A stretch of 61,890 bases of DNA, from the NCBI RefSeq assembly GCF_022829545.1, contig NZ_JAKSYM010000062.1, positions 1 to 61,890 on the forward strand. Direction: 5' to 3'. The notes beneath the pieces are model-generated. The model was not told the DNA's origin. It saw only the letters and a list, made by a program, of their open reading frames with translations, and made no database searches. How positions within the stretch are numbered: position 1 is the stretch's first letter; every line of letters starts with the position of its first letter. Below, piece after piece: positions 33,821 to 42,122 of the stretch. The stretch comes from Methylobacterium sp. J-030. Its GTDB lineage: Bacteria > Pseudomonadota > Alphaproteobacteria > Rhizobiales > Beijerinckiaceae. The translations under genes were made by a program, and so were the position numbers.

Positions 33821-34066
33821 TCATGCCTGTGAGGGGACGCAACCCAGCCGTTTGGCCACGATGGAGCGGGCATACCGTAGCAGTTCCGCCCGATCCTCGG
33901 GATCAGGTAGATCGTGTAGGAGGCCAAGCAGCTCGTTCACGTCTCGACCCATAACCTCGGCGCTTCCCGCGGCGAAGAAGTCGGCAGTGGGTCGGTGTAG
34001 GAGGTCGGCGATGCGATCGAGCAAGGCGTGTGAACGCTGCGCACCGTCCTTGCTCGTATCGCGCAT
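33821..34066 (-). CDS. Small protein resembling the C-terminal tail of XRE regulators
   Basis: 81 aa. LLDRIADLLHRPTADFFA ... DRAELLRYARSIVAKRL is the pattern seen after the HTH in XRE-family regulators (sensor core V-P-x-x-F-F and a terminal helix), but no HTH precedes it. GAGGTG lies four bases before the ATG. Could be a remnant or a dominant-negative subunit. Confidence 0.45.
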   Translation of the reverse strand: MRDTSKDGAQRSHALLDRIADLLHRPTADFFAAGSAEVMGRDVNELLGLLHDLPDPEDRAELLRYARSIVAKRLGCVPSQA

Positions 34067-34173
34067 GTGTCACCTCAGGGTTGAGTTGCGCCGCAGCAAT
34101 ACACCTTGATGCGGATCCGACCAAACTGCCCTTTCGGCGACTGCTCAGGTATAGATTGGAACGAGAGATATCG

Positions 34174-34551
34174 TCATTGACCGTTTCCCTGGAGATCGAT
34201 GATGGCGGCGTTGATACCGGCGGCGATCTGCGCAGCCGCCTCGTCACGGAGGCGATACACGGTCGCCGGAGATCCCCAGCGGGGACGGGAGCGGATGAAA
34301 TCCTGAAAGCTCATCCGGTCCGCGCGGCACTGGGCCCAGGCGAGGAGGATGTCCCGCTTCTTGGTCCAGTCCGGGTCGACGATGTCGAGGTACTCGTTGA
34401 GCCAGTTGATCGGCCGGACCTCGGCGGCGCTCCTGGTCTTGGGGTTGGTCCCGCAGGCGCGCTTAAGCCAAAGCAGGACGTCGCCGCTGGTCCAACTGGG
34501 GCTGCGGCCAAGGGTCGGGTCGAGCGGCGGGCCTTCCTGGCGGGGGAACAT
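34174..34551 (-). CDS. DUF6362-like phage protein
   Basis: 125 aa from ATG 34551 (TTG 34560 also open). W-rich domain: WTSGDVLLWLKRACGTNPK, INWLNEYLDIVDPDW, LLAWAQCRADRMSFQDFIRSR and a terminal HTH-like PATVYRLRDEAAAQIA. Matches the general shape of DUF6362 phage proteins, thought to bind DNA. Starts the leftward gene block that precedes the late operon. Confidence 0.55.
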   Translation of the reverse strand: MFPRQEGPPLDPTLGRSPSWTSGDVLLWLKRACGTNPKTRSAAEVRPINWLNEYLDIVDPDWTKKRDILLAWAQCRADRMSFQDFIRSRPRWGSPATVYRLRDEAAAQIAAGINAAIIDLQGNGQ

Positions 34552-34665
34552 CGGATGCAAGGGCGCGGCTCTCGGCGCCGCTCTCCGTTCCTACCATGTT
34601 CCGGATCACGACAACGTGGCCGCCGCGACAACATGCGCCGGCGATGTTCCGTCTCAGACGGTCGG

Positions 34666-34881
34666 CTACGCGACTGAACCGTCCCGTCGCCGCAGCGCCT
34701 CTCGCCGTTTGAAGTCCGCGGCCTCGCGCTGGCGCGCGCGTCGAGCCTGTCCGGCGGTTGCCGACGGGCCCAGGATGACATGGGTGCCGACGAGCCCGTT
34801 CCTACGGGCGGCCTCGACGAGTGGTGCTGCTCGCTCGGCCTCGGCGGGCGTGAGATCTTCGAGGCGCTTCCACTTCGCCAT
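34666..34881 (-). CDS. Small basic phage protein, unknown
   Basis: 71 aa from ATG 34881. MAKWKRLEDLTPAEAERAAPL then Arg/Lys-rich end. Likely nucleic-acid associated by charge; not recognised. Confidence 0.45.
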   Translation of the reverse strand: MAKWKRLEDLTPAEAERAAPLVEAARRNGLVGTHVILGPSATAGQARRARQREAADFKRREALRRRDGSVA

Positions 34882-34925
34882 GACAGCTCCGCCGAAACCG
34901 GAGAGGGGGCCGAAGCCCCCTCCCA

Positions 34926-35054
34926 TCAGATCCGCTGTGCCTTGTAGCGGACGATCCCGCAGGAGTTGAGGAGGTCGACCCGCTTGTGGGCTTCGGTCTC
35001 GCTGATCCGGTTGAAGGCCACCTTGTTGGTCTTGGTGTCGATGATCTTGAGCAT
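34926..35054 (-). CDS. Very small phage protein, unknown
   Basis: 42 aa from ATG 35054 (MLKIIDTKTNKVAFNRISE ... GIVRYKAQRI). Compact alpha/beta composition with codon usage like neighbours. Not recognised. Confidence 0.4.
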   Translation of the reverse strand: MLKIIDTKTNKVAFNRISETEAHKRVDLLNSCGIVRYKAQRI

Positions 35055-35197
35055 TTGCTTGCTCCGTCTCTGTCTGTGCTTGTAATATGCACAGATATGC
35101 TTGAGACGTCAACAGTGTTTTCGCAGTATTTGCAAATAAAAAGGCGGAAGCGAATGTATTTGCTCGCCCCGTTCGAGTTCTGCCCCCTCCGCGCTAT

Positions 35198-35425
35198 TCA
35201 GTGCGTAGGGATTTCCCAATCTGGTCGGGACTGGAAAATTCCCTCACCTTCATGGTTTGGGCATTCGGTGTTGTCGCACGCCGACCACCAATCCCATCCG
35301 GCGGCCTCGGGCCTCTGACGAACAAGATCGTGGTTGCAGGTGTAGTGGCTGACCGGGCTTCCGCAGTCGCGGCACGTCCCATGGACGCCGATGTGTTCGC
35401 GCTCGCTGATCTGTTCCAAAGCCAT
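35198..35425 (-). CDS. Small zinc-ribbon-like protein
   Basis: 75 aa from ATG 35425. Cys/His pattern CRDCGSPVSHYTCNH and later CDNTECPNH suggests one or two zinc sites. Function unknown; similar small zinc proteins are frequent in phage early regions. Confidence 0.5.
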   Translation of the reverse strand: MALEQISEREHIGVHGTCRDCGSPVSHYTCNHDLVRQRPEAAGWDWWSACDNTECPNHEGEGIFQSRPDWEIPTH

Positions 35426-35476
35426 CCCGCATCCTCTTTCGTGGTGGGCAGAGTTCCCGTCCCCCATCGCCGCCCG

Positions 35477-35899
35477 CTATCTCCGCAGGGAGTGTGCGTC
35501 GCGGAACAGCGCATCCCACGCCGCGCGGAAGTCGCTATCGGGGGATAGGCAGCGCCCCTCAATGTCGTCGACGATCTGCTGGAGGCGCCTCACCGCGGCG
35601 GCGTCGCTCTCGGCCTTGAACTGATATCCGTGGTTCGGCGGACTGAGCGGGTGGAGCTGCCGACCCTCGACCATGTCCCGGGTGGTCGTCGCTGGATAAC
35701 TCGGGTCGAGGGCGACCAGGAGCAGCTCGTGCGTGGCGCCATCGAGGTAGATGTTTGGCGCCGGGTCGCTCGGCGTGGTCAGGTCGTAGAGTGCGAGGGC
35801 GTACTGGCTCCAGGCGGGGTGCGCCCAGGGCGCGGTGATGAGCCAGGTGGCGCCGAAGGGCTTGCCTTCGGTCGTGGACAGGTGAGGCTCATTCTTCAC
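35477..35899 (-). CDS. Hypothetical phage protein
   Basis: 140 aa from GTG 35899, preceded by GGAGG seven bases upstream. Core: GATWLITAPWAHPAWSQYAL, YDLTTPSDPAPNIYLDGATHELLLVALDP and a helical end (VRRLQQIVDDIEGRC). Coherent alpha/beta protein, family not recognised. Confidence 0.55.
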   Translation of the reverse strand: MKNEPHLSTTEGKPFGATWLITAPWAHPAWSQYALALYDLTTPSDPAPNIYLDGATHELLLVALDPSYPATTTRDMVEGRQLHPLSPPNHGYQFKAESDAAAVRRLQQIVDDIEGRCLSPDSDFRAAWDALFRDAHSLRR

Positions 35900-35934
35900 A
35901 GTGTTTCCTCCGATCTGAAGTGTTCCCGGCAGCC

Positions 35935-36111
35935 CTATCGTCGGCGCGGCCCCGGTCGCTGCTTGTTCAGGTACTCCCGCAGAGCACCTCTCGACCGGAA
36001 CGCCGGCTCCTTGATCCAGAGCAGCTGACGCTTGCCCTTCCGCGGCTTGCCGGACCGATCGATCCGGACAGACCAGAGCCTGTCCCGGATGCGCTCGCGC
36101 AGGGCGCTCAC
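35935..36111 (-). CDS. Small basic protein, unknown
   Basis: 58 aa from GTG 36111, overlapping the upstream stop (GTGA). Very basic: ALRERIRDRLWSVRIDRSGK, ending in RPGPRRR. Likely nucleic-acid binding; otherwise unknown. Confidence 0.45.
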   Translation of the reverse strand: MSALRERIRDRLWSVRIDRSGKPRKGKRQLLWIKEPAFRSRGALREYLNKQRPGPRRR

Positions 36112-36383
36112 GGCGGGCTACCTTCTGTGGCCCGCTCTTCGCCGTTGCCTGCGTCCTCCGGAGGCATCGCCTCGACCCATCGTGGCGGCAACTCATCCAC
36201 CTGGACGACCGGCACGTTGAGCCAGACGGTGCCGTACTCGCCGCGCCACTCCTGCTGGAGCCGGGCGGCGCTCGCGGTCTGGAGGAGGCGCAGGCGTCCT
36301 GTAGGGCGGGCCTCGTATCCGACCTGTGCCATGGCGGCCTGGACGTCTGGGCGACGCTCAGGCGGGACATCATGAATGATCAC
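36108..36383 (-). CDS. Small phage protein, unknown
   Basis: 91 aa from GTG 36383 (GTGA overlap). IIHDVPPERRPDVQAAMAQVG then a beta-rich middle (LRLLQTASAARLQQEWRG, VWLNVPVVQVDELPPRW). Not recognised. Confidence 0.45.
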   Translation of the reverse strand: MIIHDVPPERRPDVQAAMAQVGYEARPTGRLRLLQTASAARLQQEWRGEYGTVWLNVPVVQVDELPPRWVEAMPPEDAGNGEERATEGSPP

Positions 36384-36739
36384 GCGCTCTCCTCCGTTTG
36401 GGCCGGATCGTCCGGCACGCACCGGAAGCCGCGCTGGGTTCGCGGGATCAGCCGGCCGTTCGGCGCCACCCATGGGTTCGCCTCGCAGACCGGACAGAGC
36501 GGAAGGTCGTCGCCCTGGATGCCCGCCCGCGGGTTATAGGCCTGTGGGGTCCAGCCTTCTCGACCACGCCAGTTCGCGAACATCTCGGGCATTAGGATCA
36601 CGCCGAGGCGCATATCCCGAACGATGTCCGCGACCGCATGCCCGTTCGGACATGTCAGGGTATCGCCGGCCCGGGCGAGGATCGGGCGGTAGTGGCGGAC
36701 GACCTCCTCGACGTAGTCATCCGCGTCCGGCGTCGGCAT
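36380..36739 (-). CDS. Zinc-finger phage protein, unknown
   Basis: 119 aa, ATG shares a base with the lipoprotein stop (TGATG). Paired zinc motifs TCPNGH and CPVCEANPW. N-terminal acidic helix. Function unknown. Confidence 0.5.
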   Translation of the reverse strand: MPTPDADDYVEEVVRHYRPILARAGDTLTCPNGHAVADIVRDMRLGVILMPEMFANWRGREGWTPQAYNPRAGIQGDDLPLCPVCEANPWVAPNGRLIPRTQRGFRCVPDDPAQTEESA

Positions 36740-37170
36740 CACGCGCCTCCGCCGAACGATGCGCTCGCGCGTCCGGCCCCGCCGAAGCCGCCGAACGACG
36801 TGGTGCCGGCGGGCGCGGCCGCGCGCACCGCGGATCCGGCCGAGGCGTAGGCGTGGGCGGCCGACGTCGCGGGCCCGTAGGACGACCCGCCCCCGTGGAA
36901 GAACCAGAAGACGCCGCCCCCGATGTGGCCGCCCGAGGCCGTAGCCGCTTTGCCCGTGCCGGCGTACGGCGCGGTCTGCGGCCCAGGCTCGTGACACTCG
37001 GGCAGCGGGAAATCCTCGGGTCGGTCGCAGCGGGGCTTCTGTATCGGGAGCGCCAGGCTCTCGGAGAACTCCCGCGGCGACGGTTGAGGCGGCGCGGTGC
37101 GGTCGTCGTTGCAGCCGGCGAGCGCGGTGGTGCCGAGCAGGACGAGGGTGACGTGGCGGGAGCGCTTCAT
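36739..37170 (-). CDS. Lipoprotein with Gly/Ala-rich tail
   Basis: 143 aa. Signal with lipobox LAGC at about residue 19, Cys/Pro-rich segment (RPEDFPLPECHEPG), then a long Gly/Ala/Ser region (SFGGFGGAGRASASFGGG). Resembles YgiB-type or other outer-membrane lipoproteins. In a phage it could serve superinfection exclusion or lysis; that is speculation. Confidence 0.5.
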   Translation of the reverse strand: MKRSRHVTLVLLGTTALAGCNDDRTAPPQPSPREFSESLALPIQKPRCDRPEDFPLPECHEPGPQTAPYAGTGKAATASGGHIGGGVFWFFHGGGSSYGPATSAAHAYASAGSAVRAAAPAGTTSFGGFGGAGRASASFGGGA

Positions 37171-37213
37171 GGCGGTGCCCGTCCTGCGCGGTCGAGATCA
37201 GAATGCCCGTCGT

Positions 37214-38404
37214 TCATCGCCGCCGCTCCAGCGAAGTGAAGCGCATCTCGCCCTTCAGCACGACCTGTGTTCCATCCGCGCCAGTGATCGTCGCGGTTCC
37301 AGCGATCCCACGCTTCGGTGGGGTGCGCGCCTCCTCCCAGCAGGCCTTGGCTTGGCGTTCCAGGGCGCGCGCCGCGTCCATTACGTCTCGGACTGGCCAC
37401 GCGTTGCAGGGTCCGCGAACCTGGCGGAGCGCCAGCCGCTCGAATGCCCCGCCGATCTCGATGGTCGCGATGCGCCGTCCGTCGCGACGGAGGGAGAAGA
37501 TCCGGGATGAGCCGTTGCGCACGTCGGAGATGTAGCTGCCGACGCAGTGGTGCATGGCGACGCCCTCCTGGCTGAGATCGCGCCCCGAGCGCAGGGGGAC
37601 GACCTCGTAACCGCCGAGTTCGAATGGCTCGTTCCACAGCGGCGCGTAGTCCACCGGTCGGTCGAAGTCGTCGTCCCGGCGGGACCAGATCCGGCGCTCG
37701 GCGAGCTCACGGTTCAGCGCCTCGTGCCAGCGCGCCGCGGCGGTGGCAGCCTGCGCGAAGGTCCAGCGCGGATCGATCCGGGCATCGCCCCGTGGGTTCG
37801 GCTGGATCGCCTCGATGAACAGATCGGCCACCGCCGTGACGACCTCCTCGCGCGCGCCGACCTCGGTCGAGAGAGCCCGGGCCGCCCACTCGAAGTGCTG
37901 CTCCATCCCCTTGCGGTGCCCGCGCCGCGCGATGTGATCCACCCAGGTCGCCAGCGCCTTCATCCAGGCATCCTGAGCACGCGCATCGGCCGGGATAATC
38001 GGCGCAAGGCGGGACGGCGGTAGGCCGCACAGGAGCCGGATCACCGGCCAGCGGCCGAGTGCCAGCGCCTTCGGGTGGAGCGCGCGCAGCTGTGGGACGC
38101 AGCCGTAGGCCCGCATCACCTCGCGCAACCGTTCGCCGCGGCGGCAGCGCGCCCCGAGGCTCTCGTGCAGCGCTGTCCGGACGCGCCGGCCGTTCATACG
38201 GTGCGGGCGGCCGACAGCGGCGGCCAGCACGATCACGGGCGCCTGGCGGATGTAGTCCAGGGCGCGGGGATGGGCGCCGGCGAGCGCGGCCGCTACGGGC
38301 TTGAGGGCTGCGTTACTGAACATCGTCCGCGCTTCCTTCTCGGCGCGGCCGCGATCCCACGGGGCGGGAGCGAGGGCGGAGGTGCGGGTAAAGTCGTCGG
38401 CCAT
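37214..38404 (-). CDS. PcfJ-like domain protein
   Basis: 396 aa from ATG 38404 (overlaps the initiator stop). Long helical N-terminus, then the PcfJ-type signature MHHCVGSYISDVRNGSSRIFSL followed by RRIATIEIGG and a terminal RQAKACWEEAR region. PcfJ-like proteins occur in conjugative elements and phages; their function is not established. Cotranscribed with the replication initiator. Confidence 0.65.
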   Translation of the reverse strand: MADDFTRTSALAPAPWDRGRAEKEARTMFSNAALKPVAAALAGAHPRALDYIRQAPVIVLAAAVGRPHRMNGRRVRTALHESLGARCRRGERLREVMRAYGCVPQLRALHPKALALGRWPVIRLLCGLPPSRLAPIIPADARAQDAWMKALATWVDHIARRGHRKGMEQHFEWAARALSTEVGAREEVVTAVADLFIEAIQPNPRGDARIDPRWTFAQAATAAARWHEALNRELAERRIWSRRDDDFDRPVDYAPLWNEPFELGGYEVVPLRSGRDLSQEGVAMHHCVGSYISDVRNGSSRIFSLRRDGRRIATIEIGGAFERLALRQVRGPCNAWPVRDVMDAARALERQAKACWEEARTPPKRGIAGTATITGADGTQVVLKGEMRFTSLERRR

Positions 38405-39474
38405 CACGCGGCCACCGTCGCTGCGGGCGGCAAGGCGCTCTCGAATCGCCAGCCGTCCTGGCCTCCAATCTGGATGGGGGTCATCATCGGCCGACCCTGA
38501 CGCCGGTAGTGCGCGGCCCAGGCATCCCATTCGGGCGACCCCTCGCGGACGAACACTCGGGTGGGCGGGGCGGCCGTGCCGGTTGCCAGCCGAGGTGGCG
38601 CGCTGAAGTCGGTCTGTCTCAGCCAGGTCTGCAGGGCGAAGGCGTAGCCCGGCTTGCGCTGGACGTGGGCGGCGTAGGCGCGGGCCGCGGCGATCGCGGC
38701 GATCTGCTGCGAATCGGACAGCGCGCCGAATAGGGCCCGGGCATCGCGCTCCCGGCTGCGCACGAGGCCGTCCGGCCAGACCGCCGCCAGCTCCGCGAAT
38801 CGTGCCGCCACCGGATCGGGCTCGCCGCCAGCGGCCGCATCGCCCCCTTGGCGAGCCTTCTGTTTGGTCGACGCCGCGCTGGCGCCGTCCGATGCTAGCT
38901 GACCGGTCCCGCCGCTTCCCTGATCCCCATCCCGATTCTGAGAGGCGTTCGTCCCCCCGTCCTCGGGGGGATTGGGGGGTCTGGTATTCCCCAAGGGAGT
39001 CCCAAGGGATTCTGTCCCCTCACCGGTGAGGGGACCTGACCCGCAAAATGAGGGGACCTGGCCCTCAATTTGAGGTCCCCTCAATCCGGCTCGCGCGTCC
39101 CGGCAGGTCCCCTCATTTTGAGGGGACCTGATTTGGGCCTCCCCGGCCCGCTTTCGAGATGGCCGCGCGCGCTTCTGCCGGAGGCCTTCCTCGACCTGCT
39201 CGGCATCGAAGCTGAGGTAGATGTGCCGCTTGGCGCCGCCGTTCGGGCCCCACGTCTTGGTCTCGCGGCGCAGGTAGCCCTGTCGCTCCAAGGCGGTCAG
39301 GTTGCGCTCGACGGTGGCCTCGGATGCCAGCGTCTTGGCCGCGAGGTAGCGGTTCGAGGGCCAGGCGTAGCCTTCCTCGTCCCGGTAGTGGCTCGCGATG
39401 ATCCGCAGCAGGTGGAGCTGGCCGCCTGTCTGCGGCTTCTGGGCGTCGGCCCAGGCTTCGGCGAGGAAGCTCAT
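38404..39474 (-). CDS. Replication initiator-like HTH protein with embedded iterons
   Basis: 356 aa. N-terminal winged HTH (LLRIIASHYRDEEGYAWPSNRYLAAKTLASEATVERNLTALERQGYLRR, shown by its ends), as in phage replication proteins of the HTH_36 type. A charged linker rich in Gly/Ser/Thr/Gln (residues 100-215) is encoded by the iteron array at 39014-39130, and the C-terminus is helical (AIAAARAYAAHVQRKPGY). By analogy with lambda O the linker DNA would be the origin. ATG overlaps the next upstream gene by ATGA. Confidence 0.7.
   Translation of the reverse strand: MSFLAEAWADAQKPQTGGQLHLLRIIASHYRDEEGYAWPSNRYLAAKTLASEATVERNLTALERQGYLRRETKTWGPNGGAKRHIYLSFDAEQVEEGLRQKRARPSRKRAGEAQIRSPQNEGTCRDARAGLRGPQIEGQVPSFCGSGPLTGEGTESLGTPLGNTRPPNPPEDGGTNASQNRDGDQGSGGTGQLASDGASAASTKQKARQGGDAAAGGEPDPVAARFAELAAVWPDGLVRSRERDARALFGALSDSQQIAAIAAARAYAAHVQRKPGYAFALQTWLRQTDFSAPPRLATGTAAPPTRVFVREGSPEWDAWAAHYRRQGRPMMTPIQIGGQDGWRFESALPPAATVAA
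39014..39130. repeat. Iteron array inside the initiator gene (candidate phage origin)
   Basis: Six copies of TGAGGGGACCTG or its complement CAGGTCCCCTCA: partial at 39014-39022 (GTCCCCTCA) facing 39027-39038, then 39049-39060, 39073-39083 (reverse), 39104-39115 (reverse) and 39119-39130. The first pair forms a perfect palindrome over 39014-39035, the last pair has 3 bases between arms. Adjacent AT-rich patches (AAAATG, CAATTTG) and the location in the initiator gene match lambda-type origins. Confidence 0.75.
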
Positions 39475-39704
39475 GAACCGGCTCCCTCAAGCTCGATGAA
39501 GCCGGCCTCGTTGAGCTGCACCACGAGCATGGTGAGCTGCGCCCGGTTGATGCCGAAGCGCGCCATCGCCTCGTCGCCGGTTCGCGTCTCGTCGGCGAGC
39601 CAGCAGTACAGGCCGATGGCCGGGAGGGAGAGCCGCGCATCCTCGAACAGGTCGAGGGGCACGGTGGTGAAGGTTCGATCGCGGCGGCGGCGTATGTTCG
39701 TCAT
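39471..39704 (-). CDS. Small HTH protein upstream of the initiator
   Basis: 77 aa from ATG 39704. RTFTTVPLDLFEDARLSLPAIGLYCWLADE and GINRAQLTMLVVQLNEAGFIEL form a winged HTH similar to the initiator N-terminus. Possibly an accessory replication or regulatory protein; overlaps the initiator by ATGA. Confidence 0.6.
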   Translation of the reverse strand: MTNIRRRRDRTFTTVPLDLFEDARLSLPAIGLYCWLADETRTGDEAMARFGINRAQLTMLVVQLNEAGFIELEGAGS

Positions 39705-40056
39705 GGCTGGGCTGCCTTCTTGAGGGCAAAGCTTCATCGTCCGGCCGCGAAGCCTGTCCGGCTCCGGGCACGCAAAAACCCGTCGGCCGAATCGCTGGTC
39801 GCGACGCCGTGCGGATCGGTGTGGCGGGTGGGGATCTCGCGGCGCGGGCCGAGCGGTCGCCTCCGCCGAAAGGGACGGCGTCTGGAGGCGTGGGCTCAGG
39901 ACCTGCGGAAGGCCGGTATCTCGTCCGGACCGGGCGGCATCAGTCGGGCACGAGGCTGGGACCTGACGCAGGGCGCGCGAAGATCTGTGGGGCTGGGCGC
40001 GGGGGACCGCGGGGCAGGGGCCAGAGCTGCGTGATCATGGCGTCAGCGCTCCCGGG
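39705..40056. other. Intergenic stretch before the replication genes
   Basis: About 350 bp without a convincing gene. A minus-strand open frame of 32 codons from ATG 40038 is possible but unsupported. May carry the promoter for the replication genes; no box could be assigned. Confidence 0.35.
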
Positions 40057-40485
40057 TCAGGCGGCCGTGGTGGCGCCGGCGGCGGGCGCGTCGGGCTGCG
40101 GGGCGGTCGTGGGGCCGGGCTCGGCGCCGGCCGCGGCCGTCCCAGTCGCGGGGTCGGGCTGCTGCACGGCGGCCCCGGTCGCGGTGCCGCTGCCGGCCGG
40201 CTGCGTCAGGGTCGCGAGCTTGGCGTCCGTGTCGGCGATCGAGGCGTCGAGTCCCGTGGTGTCGATCGCCTGCGGTGCGGCCGCCGACAGGGTCTTCAGC
40301 ATCTCGGTGTGGGTCTTCTGGACCTCGAAGACGCCGACCAGGACTTCGGCGATGACGGCGTTCTGTGCCTCGATCCGGGTGACCGATGCTTCGATGCTCA
40401 TGAGCTTGCCTGTGAGGTCGCCGAGGGATTCCCGCACGGACGGGCGACGGCGCCCGGACGGGGAGAGGAAAGAGAGGAGGGACAC
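40057..40485 (-). CDS. Coiled-coil phage protein, unknown
   Basis: 142 aa. Central coiled coil (GDLTGKLMSIEASVTRIEAQNAVIAEVLVGVFEVQKTHTEML, shown by its ends) and a Gly/Ala/Pro/Thr-rich tail. Not recognised. Confidence 0.5.
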   Translation of the reverse strand: MSLLSFLSPSGRRRPSVRESLGDLTGKLMSIEASVTRIEAQNAVIAEVLVGVFEVQKTHTEMLKTLSAAAPQAIDTTGLDASIADTDAKLATLTQPAGSGTATGAAVQQPDPATGTAAAGAEPGPTTAPQPDAPAAGATTAA

Positions 40486-40489
40486 GGGC

Positions 40490-40786
40490 TCAGGCCTGCG
40501 AGCCGGCCGAGCCGGCGCCGATGCGCGGCCGGCCGCTCGGGCCGCGATCGGGTCCGAGCTCGGTCAGGCGGGCCTGCGTGTCCCGCTGAAGCCGCTCGGC
40601 CTCCAGGAGGAGGTCGAGGATCCGGACGTTGTTCGCCCGCACCAGGATCGCGGTCGCCGAGGGGTCGCCGGCCAGCCGCGCGTTCTTGTCGGCGAGCTCC
40701 TGGCAGAGCTGGGGCAGGAGCAGCTCGAGCTTCCAGCCGTCGGGATTGTCCTTCGACATCAGCACCGGGATGGCGGGCGTGCTCAT
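40490..40786 (-). CDS. Helical phage protein, unknown
   Basis: 98 aa, mostly one long helix (GWKLELLLPQLCQELADKNARLAGD ... ILDLLLEAERLQRD), with a Gly/Pro tail. Three bases before the coiled-coil gene. Confidence 0.45.
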   Translation of the reverse strand: MSTPAIPVLMSKDNPDGWKLELLLPQLCQELADKNARLAGDPSATAILVRANNVRILDLLLEAERLQRDTQARLTELGPDRGPSGRPRIGAGSAGSQA

Positions 40787-40909
40787 GGGTGACCTCGGGA
40801 GGGGTGGCGCGCGCAGGCGGAGAGGCGGCCCAGACGGGCCGGAAGGGGATTCGGATTCCGAGTCTGGCGGGAGTCGGGACCCCTCTGGGGCCTGCTCCCG
40901 GGCGCCACG

Positions 40910-41446
40910 CTAGGCGTCCGGTCCGGGTGACGCCGACGGCGTCGGGGGTGGCTGTACGGGCGCGTCCAGCCGACCGCGGTGCGGACACTCGAAATCGCAC
41001 CACTCGGTGCCGGCGTTCATGCAAGTGCCGGTGTCGGTCAGCCCGCAGTCGTCGGCCGGATCCCAGTCGTCCGGCTCGTCGTCCCAGTCGTCGTCCTCCG
41101 GATAGTCGAGCTCGTGCTCATCGAGCTCGCGCCGGGCCCCGGCCTCGACGCGGTCGCGACACGCCTTGCACACCCGGTAGACCGGGCCGCTCATCCCTTC
41201 CTCGTAGTCCCGGGCCCAGGCGAGGTCGGTCGCCTCGCGTTTGCACCAATCGCAGGTGCCGCTGCGGGCCTCTTCAGTCGCCTCGTAGGCGCGATCCGCG
41301 TCCAGGCATTCCTGGCACATGAGGATCGACTCGTAGCCCATGCTGTCCGTCTTGCCCTGGACATTGGCGACGGCCGGGCGGTCGGGGTGCTCGTCGCACA
41401 TCGCGTTGTCGGGCAGCGGGTGGCGACGTCCGGGTAAGCCGCTCAT
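40910..41446 (-). CDS. Cys-rich zinc-binding protein
   Basis: 178 aa; ATG overlaps upstream gene (ATGA). Three Cys pairs (CDEH, CQEC, CDWCKRE, CKACRD) in a zinc-ribbon-like order, an acidic middle DDDWDDEPDDWDP and a last CDFECPHRG. Probably binds nucleic acid or protein via zinc; exact role unknown. Confidence 0.55.
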   Translation of the reverse strand: MSGLPGRRHPLPDNAMCDEHPDRPAVANVQGKTDSMGYESILMCQECLDADRAYEATEEARSGTCDWCKREATDLAWARDYEEGMSGPVYRVCKACRDRVEAGARRELDEHELDYPEDDDWDDEPDDWDPADDCGLTDTGTCMNAGTEWCDFECPHRGRLDAPVQPPPTPSASPGPDA

Positions 41447-41940
41447 GGCGCGCCTCGCTCAGGTCGAAGCGGTTCTCCCGCGGCGGCCAACCGTACGGAT
41501 TCGCGCGTCAGCAGCTCGGCGTAGAGCCGGCGGCGCATCGGGGCGCCGAAGGAGCGGTAGGCCGCGATCTCGGGCGGGAAGGCCTGCGCCAGGGCGGCGA
41601 TCGCTCGCACATCGGCGGCCTGCTGGGCCGGGATGCTGGCGGGATTCGAATCGAGGCGGCTGAGTAGGCCAGAGAACCGGGTGGAGGCCGGTTCGATGTC
41701 GAGATCGAGCGGATGAGCTCGATCGAGCATCACGTTGATCCCCGGGATGGTCGATTCCAATCCCTTGAGCTGATCTTTCACTCGGCCGAGCACGCCAGTG
41801 AAGCCGTCCGTGGCACGTGCGCTCAACGATATCGCTTGAGCGCGGCCAAGCACGGATGCGGGTTGGACGCCGGCGGCCGCGGCGAGCGGTGCTGCGGCGA
41901 ACAGGCCGAGGAGGCTGCGGCGGTGCGGATTCGCGCTCAT
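41443..41940 (-). CDS. Exported protein with Tat-like signal
   Basis: 165 aa. N-terminus NPHRRSLLGLFAAAPLAAAAG has twin-arginine character. Helical mature region. Not recognised; unexpected in a phage early operon. Confidence 0.5.
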   Translation of the reverse strand: MSANPHRRSLLGLFAAAPLAAAAGVQPASVLGRAQAISLSARATDGFTGVLGRVKDQLKGLESTIPGINVMLDRAHPLDLDIEPASTRFSGLLSRLDSNPASIPAQQAADVRAIAALAQAFPPEIAAYRSFGAPMRRRLYAELLTRESVRLAAAGEPLRPERGAP

Positions 41941-42122
41941 AGTCCCGCCGCCTTCAACAGCGCCATGAGCAGGGCCGGCATCGCCATACCGAAACCCACC
42001 AGGGCGACGCGCAGCGCCGTGACGCCGGCGATCCGAGACGCGGGATCTCCGCGCCGGACCCTGCGGTGGAGGGCCTCAGCGAGGATCGCAGCGACCGCCA
42101 TGAGGATGGTGGCGGCGATCAT
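41937..42122 (-). CDS. Two-helix small membrane protein, unknown
   Basis: 61 aa; hydrophobic segments at both ends (IAATILMAVAAILAEAL; LRVALVGFGMAMPALLMALL) joined by a basic loop. Overlaps neighbours by ATGA at both sides. Confidence 0.45.
   Translation of the reverse strand: MIAATILMAVAAILAEALHRRVRRGDPASRIAGVTALRVALVGFGMAMPALLMALLKAAGL

Noticed and set aside
39014..39130. CRISPR-like repeat array
   Set aside because: Repeats alternate in orientation, are 12 bp long and have uneven spacing; fits iterons, not CRISPR.
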